Shown: positions 41,217 to 49,995 of the stretch, in pieces | How positions within the stretch are numbered: the stretch's first letter is position 1 | Layout: each line of letters opens with the position of its first letter | NCBI GenBank assembly: GCA_029960045.1 | Contig: JASCOV010000001.1 | Coordinates: forward strand, 496,001-560,000 | DNA from: Flavobacteriaceae bacterium PS02293 | Lineage (GTDB): Bacteria; Bacteroidota; Bacteroidia; Flavobacteriales; Weeksellaceae | Length of the DNA stretch: 64,000 nt | Reading direction: 5' to 3' | Program-made: the position numbers and the translations under genes | Notes under the pieces: model-generated | What the model saw: the letters and a program-made list of their open reading frames with translations, nothing else | Database searches by the model: none | What the model was told of the DNA's origin: nothing

Positions 41217-41938
41217 ATTGTATCATCATAGACGACGAACCATTGGCTAGAGCAGAGATGCAGTCATTGATTTTAGAAGTATCAAACCTTAAGATTCTTG
41301 GCGATTTTTCTAATGCGTTGACAGCTTTGGAATTTCTCAAAACCAATCAGGTTGACCTTATTTTTATGGATATAGAAATGCCTTTGGTTACAGGTTTGGA
41401 ATTTGCTGAGATGCTTCCCAAACAGACTTTGATCATCTTTACAACAGCATATTCACAATACGCTTTGAAAAGCTATGAATTGGACGCAATCGATTATTTA
41501 TTAAAACCAATCGAAAAAAACCGATTGGAAAAAGCTATTCAAAAAGCCGAATTATACGATCAGTTACTATCGCAGGAAACTATCAAAAATACGGTTGAAT
41601 CCAATACAACTGACTTTCTTTTCATAAAAGCAGACAGAAGATTTTATAAACTTAATTTTGATGAAATTAAATTCATAGAAGGTCTTAAAGATTACGTTGT
41701 CATTCATACCAAAACTCAGAAGCTAATCACGGCAATGAATCTGAAAACCATTCATCAAAAAATTCCCAACGATAAATTTCTACGTGTCAGCAAATCTTAT
41801 GTGGTTAATATCAATTTCATAGATTCTTTTGACAATCATAACATTTTCGTCGATGACTCGGAAATTCCTTTAGGCGAGGTTTTTCGTACGGAGTTTTTCA
41901 GAGTTTATTCTGGTGGTTCTTTGAATATGGATAATTAG
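41213..41938 (+). CDS. LytTR-family response regulator
   Basis: The 241-residue protein has a receiver domain (acidic pair in IIDDEPLARAEM, phospho-acceptor in LIFMDIEMPLVTG, lysine in YLLKPIEKNR) and a LytTR DNA-binding domain from about residue 138 (FLFIKADRRFYKLNFDEIKFIEGLKDYVVIHT ... FLRVSKSYVVNINFID). It forms a pair with the upstream LytS-type kinase. LytTR regulators bind paired direct repeats; none was identified here. The kdpD-like gene follows after 58 bases. Confidence 0.93.
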   Translation: MNCIIIDDEPLARAEMQSLILEVSNLKILGDFSNALTALEFLKTNQVDLIFMDIEMPLVTGLEFAEMLPKQTLIIFTTAYSQYALKSYELDAIDYLLKPIEKNRLEKAIQKAELYDQLLSQETIKNTVESNTTDFLFIKADRRFYKLNFDEIKFIEGLKDYVVIHTKTQKLITAMNLKTIHQKIPNDKFLRVSKSYVVNINFIDSFDNHNIFVDDSEIPLGEVFRTEFFRVYSGGSLNMDN

Positions 41939-41963
41939 GAATTAATTTAGTCAGGTTAGATTT

Positions 41964-41981
41964 CTTTATAAAATCTTTATA
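41964..41981 (+). promoter_or_regulatory. Candidate KdpE-type operator upstream of kdpD-like gene
   Basis: C-TTTATA-AAATC-TTTATA: two direct TTTATA half-sites at 41965-41970 and 41976-41981, 11 bp apart start to start. The same layout, C-TTTATA-TTTTC-TTTATA, lies ahead of kup at 43772-43789. OmpR-class regulators such as KdpE bind direct repeats about one helical turn apart. It overlaps the -33 region of the box at 41992. Binding is inferred. Confidence 0.5.
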
Positions 41982-41991
41982 CCTTAATAAC

Positions 41992-41999
41992 TAAATTTG
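41992..41999 (+). promoter_or_regulatory. Putative kdpD-like promoter box
   Basis: TAAATTTG, exact consensus, ten bases after the TTTATA repeat. No -33 TTG, as expected for an activator-dependent promoter. Its TTG opens the longest kdpD-like frame and is unlikely to be the start. Confidence 0.45.
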
Positions 42000-42008
42000 T
42001 TCAACTTT

Positions 42009-43100
42009 TTGATTACCGAATTGAAAATACCTGCAACAAAAAATATTTCCTTGACGAAGCAATATGTGATAAGTGTTTTAACTGTGCTTGTCGTTGCTTT
42101 TCTATGTTTTTCTCTGCAGGATTGGCTGAGTTACAGAACTTCTTCATTGATTTTACTGATGACGGTTTCTGTGATTGCAATGCTTTTCGATATTGTTCCT
42201 GTGATTATTTCAGCGGTTTTAAGTGCATTGATTTGGAACTTCTTTTTTATTCCTCCGATTTATAATTTTCATATCAATAACACGCAGGATCTGCTGATGT
42301 TTTTTCTGTACTTTTTCATTGCTTTGGTAAATGCAGTATTGACTTTCAAAATCCGAGAAGCAGAAAAAAAAGCGAGAGACAAGGAAGAAAAAGAAAATAC
42401 CATCAAGTTATATAATACACTTCTTAATTCCCTTTCTCACGAGTTACGAACGCCGATTGCAACGATTCTTGGAGCGGTTGATACACTTAATGAAAACAAA
42501 GAAAAACTGTCAATTGATAATCAGAATATTTTACTTAATGAAATTGGAAAAGCGGGATTTCGATTAGACAGACAAGTTGAAAATCTATTGAATATTAGTC
42601 GCTTGGAAAATGGGATTTTACGACCAAAATTCGATTGGTGCGATATTAATGATTTGATTAATTCTGTTCTTCAGAAATTATCGGTTAATGAGAATCATAA
42701 GATTATTTTTCAGTCTGATGAGAACTTGCCTTTATTCAAAATTGATGATGGATTTACGGAACAGATTATTCACAATCTTCTGCATAATGCCATTCAATAT
42801 ACGTCTGAGAATTCAATCATTGAAATTGAAGTGAAGCATCAGTCAGAAAATTTAATTATTTTGATTTCTGACAATGGTAAAGGTTTTCCTGAGGATAAAA
42901 TTAATTTGGTTTTTGAAAAGTTTTATCGACTTCCAAATTCGAAAACTGGTGGAAGCGGATTAGGATTATCGATTGTCAAAGGTTTTGTGGAAGCTCAAAA
43001 TGGAAAAATTAAACTCAATAATAAAGAAAATGGCGGTGCTGTTTTTACAATAGAAATTCCTGCAGAAGCATCTTACATCAATAACCTTAAAAATGAATAA
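42009..43100 (+). CDS. KdpD-type sensor histidine kinase, lacking the N-terminal KdpD/Usp part
   Basis: The frame contains no early ATG; TTG codons stand at 41997 (inside the promoter box), 42009 and 42021, so I place the start at TTG 42009, with some doubt. The about 363-residue protein has the DUF4118 membrane module of KdpD (four helices, about 20-115; IPPIYNFHINNTQDLLMFFLYFF), then HisKA with LLNSLSHELRTPIATILGAVDTL and HATPase with HNLLHNAIQYTS and GGSGLGLSIVKGFVE. It lacks the large cytoplasmic N-terminal domain of E. coli KdpD. It overlaps the KdpE-like gene by eight bases. Confidence 0.9.
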   Translation: MITELKIPATKNISLTKQYVISVLTVLVVAFLCFSLQDWLSYRTSSLILLMTVSVIAMLFDIVPVIISAVLSALIWNFFFIPPIYNFHINNTQDLLMFFLYFFIALVNAVLTFKIREAEKKARDKEEKENTIKLYNTLLNSLSHELRTPIATILGAVDTLNENKEKLSIDNQNILLNEIGKAGFRLDRQVENLLNISRLENGILRPKFDWCDINDLINSVLQKLSVNENHKIIFQSDENLPLFKIDDGFTEQIIHNLLHNAIQYTSENSIIEIEVKHQSENLIILISDNGKGFPEDKINLVFEKFYRLPNSKTGGSGLGLSIVKGFVEAQNGKIKLNNKENGGAVFTIEIPAEASYINNLKNE

Positions 43101-43770
43101 AGCCGAGATTCTCATCATAGACGATGAACCGCAAATCCGAAAACTGCTGGAAATCACTCTCGAAAGTAATGATTACAAAGTTTTGCAGGCTGAGACAGGA
43201 AAGCAAGGAATTATTATGGCAGCCAATCATCCACCAGAATTGATTTTATTAGATATTGGATTGCCTGACAAAAGCGGTCACGAGATTCTGAAAGAACTCC
43301 GAGAATGGTACAACAAAGCGATTATTATTCTGTCTGTCCAAAACAGCGAAAATGATATTGTTTCCGCATTAGACAATGGCGCGACAGATTATCTCACAAA
43401 ACCTTTTCGAACCGCAGAATTAATGGCCCGTATCCGTTCAGCGATTCGCAGGAATCAGACTCAGGAAAATACTTCTGTAATTGAGATTGGAGATTTAGAG
43501 ATTAATTTGGTCAATAGAACGATTAAAAAAAATGATGAATTGATTAAGTTAACTTCAACTGAATTTAATCTGATTTCGCTTTTCGCAAAACACGAAGGAA
43601 GCGTTTTGACGCATCAATACATTCTGAAAGAAATTTGGGGTGTTGGTTACCAAACCGAAACACAGTATCTGAGAGTTTTTGTCGGAACACTTCGTAAAAA
43701 AATTGAAGACAATCCCAATCAGCCGAAACATATCATTACCGAAAGCGGAGTAGGTTACAGATTCCAGTAA
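43093..43770 (+). CDS. KdpE-like response regulator
   Basis: The 225-residue protein has a receiver (IIDDEPQIRKLLEITL, phospho-acceptor in LILLDIGLPDKSGHE, lysine in YLTKPF) and an OmpR/KdpE winged helix (LTSTEFNLISLFAKHEGSVLTHQYILKEIWG ... YLRVFVGTLRKKIE ... HIITESGVGYRFQ), typical of KdpE. It pairs with the kinase gene it overlaps. No kdpFABC genes follow; instead the kup transporter and a porin do, with a TTTATA direct repeat just after its stop. Confidence 0.93.
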   Translation: MNKAEILIIDDEPQIRKLLEITLESNDYKVLQAETGKQGIIMAANHPPELILLDIGLPDKSGHEILKELREWYNKAIIILSVQNSENDIVSALDNGATDYLTKPFRTAELMARIRSAIRRNQTQENTSVIEIGDLEINLVNRTIKKNDELIKLTSTEFNLISLFAKHEGSVLTHQYILKEIWGVGYQTETQYLRVFVGTLRKKIEDNPNQPKHIITESGVGYRFQ

Positions 43771-43771
43771 T

Positions 43772-43789
43772 CTTTATATTTTCTTTATA
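43772..43789 (+). promoter_or_regulatory. Candidate KdpE-type operator upstream of kup
   Basis: C-TTTATA-TTTTC-TTTATA with half-sites at 43773-43778 and 43784-43789, the same 11-bp spacing as ahead of the kdpD-like gene. A possible -7 box (TATCTTTT, one mismatch) starts 18 bases further on. Confidence 0.5.
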
Positions 43790-43859
43790 TAAACGTCAGT
43801 TCTTTTTATCTTTTACCGATAGGCTTTTGGGCACTTTTGCATCATCAATTATTAGATGA

Positions 43860-45827
43860 ATGGAAAAGTTGAAAAATGGAATGAACAGCAAGATTACAGC
43901 TGCTTCTTTATTAGTCGCATTAGGAATTATTTATGGCGACATCGGTACAAGTCCGCTTTATGCTCTCCGAGCAGTTATTGGAGAAAGAGAAGTTACGGAG
44001 ACATTAGTTTTAGGTGGGGTTTCGTGCATCTTTTGGACTTTGGTTTTGCAGACCACTATCAAATATGTCTGGCTGACTTTAAAAGCTGATAATGCTGGCG
44101 AAGGTGGTATTTTCTCATTGTATGCATTAGTTCGCCGTTACGGGAAATGGCTGGCAATTCCGACTATTCTCGGAGCGACAACATTGCTTGCAGACGGAAT
44201 TATCACACCTCCGATTTCCGTAGCTTCAGCAGTTGAAGGTCTGGAAATGGTAAAAGGTCTGGAACACATCCCAACAGTTCCAATTGTGATTGTGATTCTT
44301 TCCTTGCTGTTCTTTTTTCAAAGATTTGGGACGCATAAGATAGGTCGTGTTTTCGGTCCTGTAATGGCGGTTTGGTTTGTGATGTTATTCGTTTTGGGAA
44401 TTTCACAAATCATTCAATTTCCTTCGGTTATCAAAGCTTTAAGTCCGCATTACGCTTATGAATTATTGGTTAATTATCCTCACGGTTTCTGGCTTTTAGG
44501 AGCAGTTTTTCTCTGTACAACAGGAGCGGAAGCTTTGTATTCTGACCTTGGACATTGCGGTAAAAAGAATATTAGAATCACTTGGATGTTTGTGAAAATT
44601 TCTCTGGTTTCTTGTTATTTGGGGCAGGCTGCTTGGCTGATGAATAAAGGAGGGAAAGCACTTGACGGAAGAAATTTGTTTTACGAAATAATGCCTGATT
44701 GGTTTCTGATTCCGGGAATTATTATTGCAACTGCAGCAACTGTAATTGCTTCGCAGGCTTTGATAAGCGGAAGTTATACAATGGTAAGTGAAGCAATGAA
44801 CCTGAATTTCTGGACTAGAGTAGCGGTAAGACAGCCTTCCAATATCAAAGGTCAGATTTACATCCCAAGTGTCAACAATATTCTGTGGGTAGGTTGTATT
44901 TTGATGATTGTCTATTTTCAGTCTTCAACGCATATGGAAGCGGCTTATGGTTTCAGTATTACGATTGCGATGATGATGACGACTATTTTACTTTGTTATT
45001 TCTTGATTTATAGATTGAAATGGAATAAATTTTTAGTTTTTGGATTGTTGATTTTATTCGCGACGGTCGAGATTTCATTTTTCATTGCTAATGTTGCTAA
45101 AATTAAGGAACGATGGATGTTCTTGTTTTTCGAATTGTTCATTTTTATGACAATGTATGTTTGGTTTTTTGCGAGAAAAATCAATAATAGATTTACGAAG
45201 TTTGTTGACCTTGGGCAATTTGTTCCTCAAATCAAAGAATTAAGTTCTGACCAGGATATTCCGAAGTTTGCGACGCATTTGGTTTATTTGACTAAGGCTA
45301 ATCATCGTCATCAGATTGAAGATAAAATCATCAAATCTATCTTTTCGAAAAATCCTAAGAGAGCTGATGTCTATTGGTTTTTCCATATCAACAGAACCGA
45401 AGAACCTTACACTTTGTCTTACAATATTTCGGAATTGGTAGATGATAAAGTCATTAAAGTTAATATCAATATTGGATTCAGGATTCAGCCCAAAACCGAA
45501 TTGTATTTTAAAAAAATAATGCAGGATTTGGTGAATTGTAAAGAGCTTAATCTTCACATTCGTCCCGATGGTTCTACGAAATACAACAACGAACCGGATT
45601 TCAAATTTGTCATCATTGAAAAATTCCTTTCCGTAGAAAACGAATTTACTTTAAGAGAAGGCGTTTTACTTAGTTCTTATTTCTTTTTGAAACGTCTCGG
45701 GCAGAGTGATGAAGCAGCGTTTGGATTGGACAAAAGTGATGTTGTGATAGAGCATACGCCTTTGGTCTATCAGCCTGTTTCAAAAATCGATTTGAAAAGA
45801 GAAATCAAAACCCAACCTATTTTATAA
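43860..45827 (+). CDS. kup: KUP-family potassium transporter
   Basis: The 655-residue protein has about twelve membrane helices in the first 430 residues and a C-terminal cytoplasmic part. Family signatures are ALGIIYGDIGTSPLYALRAV, NAGEGGIFSLYALVRRYGKWL, GDGIITPPISVASAVEGLE (as LADGIITPPIS), and TGAEALYSDLGHCGKKNIRITW. It imports K+ with protons across the inner membrane. An ATG at 43881 is an alternative start. It follows a KdpD/KdpE-like pair and precedes an outer-membrane porin gene by 22 bases, suggesting a K+ uptake unit. Confidence 0.95.
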   Translation: MEKLKNGMNSKITAASLLVALGIIYGDIGTSPLYALRAVIGEREVTETLVLGGVSCIFWTLVLQTTIKYVWLTLKADNAGEGGIFSLYALVRRYGKWLAIPTILGATTLLADGIITPPISVASAVEGLEMVKGLEHIPTVPIVIVILSLLFFFQRFGTHKIGRVFGPVMAVWFVMLFVLGISQIIQFPSVIKALSPHYAYELLVNYPHGFWLLGAVFLCTTGAEALYSDLGHCGKKNIRITWMFVKISLVSCYLGQAAWLMNKGGKALDGRNLFYEIMPDWFLIPGIIIATAATVIASQALISGSYTMVSEAMNLNFWTRVAVRQPSNIKGQIYIPSVNNILWVGCILMIVYFQSSTHMEAAYGFSITIAMMMTTILLCYFLIYRLKWNKFLVFGLLILFATVEISFFIANVAKIKERWMFLFFELFIFMTMYVWFFARKINNRFTKFVDLGQFVPQIKELSSDQDIPKFATHLVYLTKANHRHQIEDKIIKSIFSKNPKRADVYWFFHINRTEEPYTLSYNISELVDDKVIKVNINIGFRIQPKTELYFKKIMQDLVNCKELNLHIRPDGSTKYNNEPDFKFVIIEKFLSVENEFTLREGVLLSSYFFLKRLGQSDEAAFGLDKSDVVIEHTPLVYQPVSKIDLKREIKTQPIL

Positions 45828-45849
45828 AACTAAATTTATCATTAATCCA

Positions 45850-47322
45850 ATGAAAAAAAATATCATCATAGCTTTGTGCTTATGGTCATTGAACAGTAAT
45901 GCTCAAACTTTAACAGAAACCGACAGAAAAAGCATCGTTCAGCAAGTTAAAAAAGAAATTTTTGATAGTTTAAAACTTCAAACTAATTCTGAAATTGACA
46001 CAACTGATACTGAATTACCCAAAGTCAATAAGCAAATTGGAGAACCATTTGAAGGTCTCGATATGAGCTGGGCAAACGGAAACGACAGACGAACTAGAAA
46101 TATTTGGAAAGATAGCCAATTCTTTGTTCCAAGTGTTTTGGTGGATGTCAATTACAATTATTCTTTCAACAATCCAATTGATAATACGGCGATTGGAAGT
46201 ACAGCTATTGCAAGACATAATGAAATTCAAATTTCTGCTTTACATTTCGGTGGTGATTTCTATTATAAGAATGCAAGAGCAAGAATTATGACGCAGTTTG
46301 GAACACGTTCTATCGTCATTCCAAGGAACGATTACAGTCCTTACAGAGGACAATATAAACTGAATGATGTCTATCGATATCTGAGTGAAGCGAATGCCGG
46401 AATACACATTAACAAATGGTACGGAATCAACATCGATGCAGGTTTGTTTATGTCTTATATTGGTCTTAATTCTTTTTATCAGGCAGAGAATTGGGAATAT
46501 CAGGCGTCGTTCACTTCGGATAATACACCTTGGTTTTTTAATGGATTGAAGATTCAGATATTTCCAACTAAGAATTTGAAAATCGAACCTTGGATTATTA
46601 ATGGCTGGCAGAGTTACGGGAGATTCAATGCGATGCCAGGATTTGGAGCGAATGTGACTTATATTCCTAGCAGTAATTGGAAATTAATCACAAACAATTA
46701 CTACGGTTCCGATGCCGCTTTGATTCCTGACAGAAAAAGATTTCATAGTGATAATAGTGTTTTGTTGCGCTACTACAACAGACCAAAATCTAACGGGATT
46801 ACCAAAATGGCTTTTTCTCTTACAGGCGATTTTGGTTTTGAAAAAGGCGGTGGTGTGAATGGTTTTAGTAACAGTAATCCAGATAAACCCGCACAATATT
46901 TCTTGAGTGCGATGTTTTATAACAGAGTTTGGTTTGCGAAAGATAAAATGGCTTGGACAATTGGCGGTGGTTGGATGAAAAACCCAGGACGATATTTGGT
47001 ACTTTATCCAACAGGACAAGCGAGTCCTCTGCCAAACCCCAATAATCCAACTCAAACCGAAGGTGCGTTTCCATTCTCAGCTAATACGGGAGATCAATTT
47101 GAAGGATGGGATTTTTCTACAAACTTAGATTATATGCCAAATCAAAGTATCACATTTCGATTGGAGTTTGTTCATCGCGAAGCCAATGTTCCTTATTTTG
47201 CTGGTCGCGGAGGGGTTACTTCACAGACTGGTTATACAGTTTCTACTTTAGACCCGAATTGGAGACCCGATTTGGTTAAAAGAGAAAACCGTTTGATTTT
47301 GGCGATTTTGTTTAGATTATAA
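45850..47322 (+). CDS. Outer-membrane beta-barrel porin, BBP2/OmpL-like
   Basis: The 490-residue protein has a signal peptide (ending NSNAQ), a polar helical segment, and about sixteen to eighteen amphipathic strands ending LILAILFRL. Features such as SYIGLNSFYQAENWEYQASFTSDNTPWFFNGLKIQ and LEFVHREANVPYFAGRGGVTS fit the BBP2 (OmpL-like) porin family. As it is 22 bases after kup and ends at a strong terminator, it may provide outer-membrane entry for the ion handled by Kup; that link is inference. Confidence 0.85.
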   Translation: MKKNIIIALCLWSLNSNAQTLTETDRKSIVQQVKKEIFDSLKLQTNSEIDTTDTELPKVNKQIGEPFEGLDMSWANGNDRRTRNIWKDSQFFVPSVLVDVNYNYSFNNPIDNTAIGSTAIARHNEIQISALHFGGDFYYKNARARIMTQFGTRSIVIPRNDYSPYRGQYKLNDVYRYLSEANAGIHINKWYGINIDAGLFMSYIGLNSFYQAENWEYQASFTSDNTPWFFNGLKIQIFPTKNLKIEPWIINGWQSYGRFNAMPGFGANVTYIPSSNWKLITNNYYGSDAALIPDRKRFHSDNSVLLRYYNRPKSNGITKMAFSLTGDFGFEKGGGVNGFSNSNPDKPAQYFLSAMFYNRVWFAKDKMAWTIGGGWMKNPGRYLVLYPTGQASPLPNPNNPTQTEGAFPFSANTGDQFEGWDFSTNLDYMPNQSITFRLEFVHREANVPYFAGRGGVTSQTGYTVSTLDPNWRPDLVKRENRLILAILFRL

Positions 47323-47334
47323 ACCACACCAAAA

Positions 47335-47370
47335 AAACCCTTGCTTAAATTTTTTTTAAGCAAGGGTTTT
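47335..47370. terminator. Bidirectional terminator between porin and serine hydrolase
   Basis: Perfect 15-bp stem (AAACCCTTGCTTAAA / TTTAAGCAAGGGTTT) with a T loop, flanked by A- and T-tracts, so it can stop both convergent genes. Confidence 0.92.
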
Positions 47371-47371
47371 A

Positions 47372-49039
47372 TTATTTAAAAATTGAAGGCAAAATAAAAT
47401 CTTTTACAATTCTTTCAGCTTGCGGATGTCCGTAAGGCTTGTTGTAAGCTCTGGAAGTAATGATAACAACAATGGGCAAATCCTTGAAAATGATGAATTG
47501 GTTTCCGCCATTTCCTGAGCAATAATAGGTTTCGTAACTCTTCCCCTTGTACTCGAATGATCTGTTCCAAAAAAGATAACTATAAAATTCATTTTTTCTT
47601 TCCGGAATCTTAATTTGATGAGTGAAGGTTTTCTGAACCCAATCTTTTGATAATATCTGTTTGCCATTCCAGACACCATTATTTTTATACAGTTGCGCAT
47701 ACTTAGCATAGTCCAGAGATCTCATTTGCAGACTTCCAGCTGTATTTGCCACATTTTGAGGCGTATATTGCCATTTGTAATTTGTAATTCCTAGTGGTTT
47801 GAAGAGCTTCTCGTCGGCGTATTTATCCAATCCATTTGGAACACTTTTATCCAGAATGTCACCAAGGAGAATTGTACCAGCTGTGAAATAATCCCATTTT
47901 CCACCGTTGGTTTTTGATGCATCCATTGGGAGATCCAGCGTGAAATTTACCCAATTATCTGTAGGATACATATTTTCTTCGTTACCTGGGGATTCGCTGT
48001 GTGCATCAGAACCTTCGAATGCGGAACTCATTGTGAGGAGATCTTTTATTTTAACCTGATCTTTTTTGATATTATAATTTTCAAAGGATTTTAAATTGTA
48101 AAATTGATCTAAAGTTTGATTTTCATCTTTGATGTAACCATCATTTATAGCAATTCCCATCAAGGTAGAAGCAAAAGATTTTCCTGCGGAACGTGGATCG
48201 TGTAAAGTATTTCTGTCTGCACCGTTAAAGTATTCTTCCAGTAAAAGTTTTCCATCATTAATGACAATTATACTTGTTATCTCCTTCATCGTATAGTTGC
48301 CAATTTCAGTATTAAATGCCTCAATTTTCTTTTTATCAAATTTGAGATCCGAAATTTCCCAACCACTTTCAGGTTTGATGGGCTGAATTGCAATTTGTTC
48401 GGCTGTTAAAGTTGGAGTTTTAATAACAAGTTCAATCTGGCCTTCTGCTATTAATTTTCCAACTGCTGCATCGGTTTTTTCATCAGTTTTAACATAAGGT
48501 CTGATTTCTATTTTAAGTTTGTGCTTTCCCTCTTTCAAAACTTTTTCGCCACCATTGAGCTGGAATCTTTCCCAGAGATGCAATGCCCAAAGATTTTCTC
48601 CTTTGGTACTCGTTAACGGAATTCTGAACGTAGTCAAAGTATTTTTCAATTCATTGGCATTACCTAGCCAACATCCAGGACTGATATTCTCTTTGTAAAT
48701 GAATTTTCCATCAATGAAAAATGAGAACTGCAGATTTCCTTTTTCAAGTAATTCTGAAGCCGACAATTCTGGTGAAAGTTGATGAAGATAATTGATGACA
48801 GAATTATCCATAAAAACCCGAATGTTAAGGTCAGATCGATAAGTCAAGGGGAAAGATTTCAGAAAATCGGATTCTTTATATTGGTCTAACGGAATGTTAC
48901 CGTTCATAAAAGTAACTTTTCCGACATTGGTTTTGTGCAGGCTCGTGGTAATTCCGTCAGTTTTTACAAGATCTTTTGTCTGTCCGAAAATCATTAAACC
49001 AAACAAGCTAACAAAAATTACAATGAAAATCTTTCTCAT
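47372..49039 (-). CDS. Serine hydrolase, beta-lactamase/penicillin-binding-like
   Basis: The 555-residue protein has a signal peptide, an N-terminal beta-rich domain of about 220 residues with no recognised family (FMDNSVINYL, SFFIDGKFIYKENISPGCWLG), and a C-terminal class C beta-lactamase-like domain. The SxxK motif is RSAGKSF (Ser284, Lys287), with a YxN-like WDYFTAGTILLGD and a late GNGGNQ in place of KTG. These serine hydrolases include esterases and D-aminopeptidases. Location is periplasm or surface; substrate unknown. It shares a terminator with the porin gene. Confidence 0.88.
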   Translation of the reverse strand: MRKIFIVIFVSLFGLMIFGQTKDLVKTDGITTSLHKTNVGKVTFMNGNIPLDQYKESDFLKSFPLTYRSDLNIRVFMDNSVINYLHQLSPELSASELLEKGNLQFSFFIDGKFIYKENISPGCWLGNANELKNTLTTFRIPLTSTKGENLWALHLWERFQLNGGEKVLKEGKHKLKIEIRPYVKTDEKTDAAVGKLIAEGQIELVIKTPTLTAEQIAIQPIKPESGWEISDLKFDKKKIEAFNTEIGNYTMKEITSIIVINDGKLLLEEYFNGADRNTLHDPRSAGKSFASTLMGIAINDGYIKDENQTLDQFYNLKSFENYNIKKDQVKIKDLLTMSSAFEGSDAHSESPGNEENMYPTDNWVNFTLDLPMDASKTNGGKWDYFTAGTILLGDILDKSVPNGLDKYADEKLFKPLGITNYKWQYTPQNVANTAGSLQMRSLDYAKYAQLYKNNGVWNGKQILSKDWVQKTFTHQIKIPERKNEFYSYLFWNRSFEYKGKSYETYYCSGNGGNQFIIFKDLPIVVIITSRAYNKPYGHPQAERIVKDFILPSIFK

Positions 49040-49061
49040 AATTAATTCAAATATTTAACTG

Positions 49062-49069
49062 CAAAACTA
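49062..49069 (-). promoter_or_regulatory. Putative promoter box of the serine hydrolase
   Basis: The minus strand reads TAGTTTTG, matching TAnnTTTG, 22 bases upstream of the start. No TTG at clear spacing. Confidence 0.35.
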
Positions 49070-49118
49070 TAATTTAAGTTCGCTTAATAAATAGAACAGA
49101 ATTAACATTCCGAAAATA

Positions 49119-49928
49119 TCAACCGAAAAGAATCTTTCTGTATTGGGAAGGTGTAATGCCATTGATCTCTTTGAAACAACGGGTAAAATGACTCTGGTCA
49201 GAAAAACCACAATCCAAAGCAATTGTTGTCAGATTCAGTTTTTCTTGAGAAATCATTTGCAAAGATCTTTGAACCTTCAGCTTTCTGATATATTCTCCCA
49301 ATCCGGAATGGAAGTATTTTGAAAAATCCCTTGATAGATGAACAGGATGAATGTCCAATGTCTTTGATAGATAATCCAAACTTAACTGATCGGAAAACTG
49401 GTCATTCAGAATCGAATTAATTTCGGAAACCCAAGTTGGCTTTTTATTGTTTTCGGATCGATTATCCCGAAGCATTTTTCCTAATGTTTCCAATAACAAG
49501 CTCTGGATAGAAACTAGAGTAGTGGCATCATCAGTTTTCGTTTCCCGGAAGATCTTGTAAAGTAAAAACTTCAGGTCAGGATTCGAAATATTAATACTTC
49601 CCTGCAGATTTTCTGTACTAAAATTTAAATCATCAAACCAATTTTTTTCAATCTCGATATGAAAACCTCTTGTAAAACCTTCTGGCTTTATGTTATAATG
49701 AGGTTCCTGCCAGTTGTGAAAAAGTAGGTCGCCAGCAGAACAATTGTAGATCTCTTTTTTGTTCCCTTCTATCACATTTCCCTGAAGGATAAACGTGAAA
49801 TAAGCGTTCTCGTGGTAATGCCAATCCACTTTGTCGAGAGTGTAAACAGTATCGGTCAACGTGATCCCGTCCAGATTGATGGTTTTGTTGGTTTGTCCGT
49901 AGAATTCTCCTGTTTGGGATTGTTTCAT
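49119..49928 (-). CDS. AraC-family transcriptional regulator
   Basis: The 269-residue protein has an N-terminal cupin (about 30-100; LDKVDWHYHENAYFTFILQG ... CSAGDLLFHNWQEPHYN) and a C-terminal double HTH (LDYLSKTLDIHPVHLSRDFSKYFHSGLGEYI and LTTIALDCGFSDQSHFTRCFKEINGITPSQYRK). The YFTFILQG/LLFHNWQEPH cupin suggests small-molecule sensing. It is upstream of the serine hydrolase gene on the same strand, 79 bases away, and may regulate it. A TAAATTTG box (49948-49955) precedes it. Confidence 0.92.
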   Translation of the reverse strand: MKQSQTGEFYGQTNKTINLDGITLTDTVYTLDKVDWHYHENAYFTFILQGNVIEGNKKEIYNCSAGDLLFHNWQEPHYNIKPEGFTRGFHIEIEKNWFDDLNFSTENLQGSINISNPDLKFLLYKIFRETKTDDATTLVSIQSLLLETLGKMLRDNRSENNKKPTWVSEINSILNDQFSDQLSLDYLSKTLDIHPVHLSRDFSKYFHSGLGEYIRKLKVQRSLQMISQEKLNLTTIALDCGFSDQSHFTRCFKEINGITPSQYRKILFG

Positions 49929-49947
49929 TATTGTGAGAAAGTTAGGA

Positions 49948-49955
49948 CAAATTTA
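49948..49955 (-). promoter_or_regulatory. Putative promoter box of the AraC regulator
   Basis: The minus strand reads TAAATTTG, exact consensus, 19 bases upstream of the start. -33 not clear. Confidence 0.4.
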
Positions 49956-49995
49956 AATCAATTATTGATAAATATTAGTTGAGGATTGAGAATTT

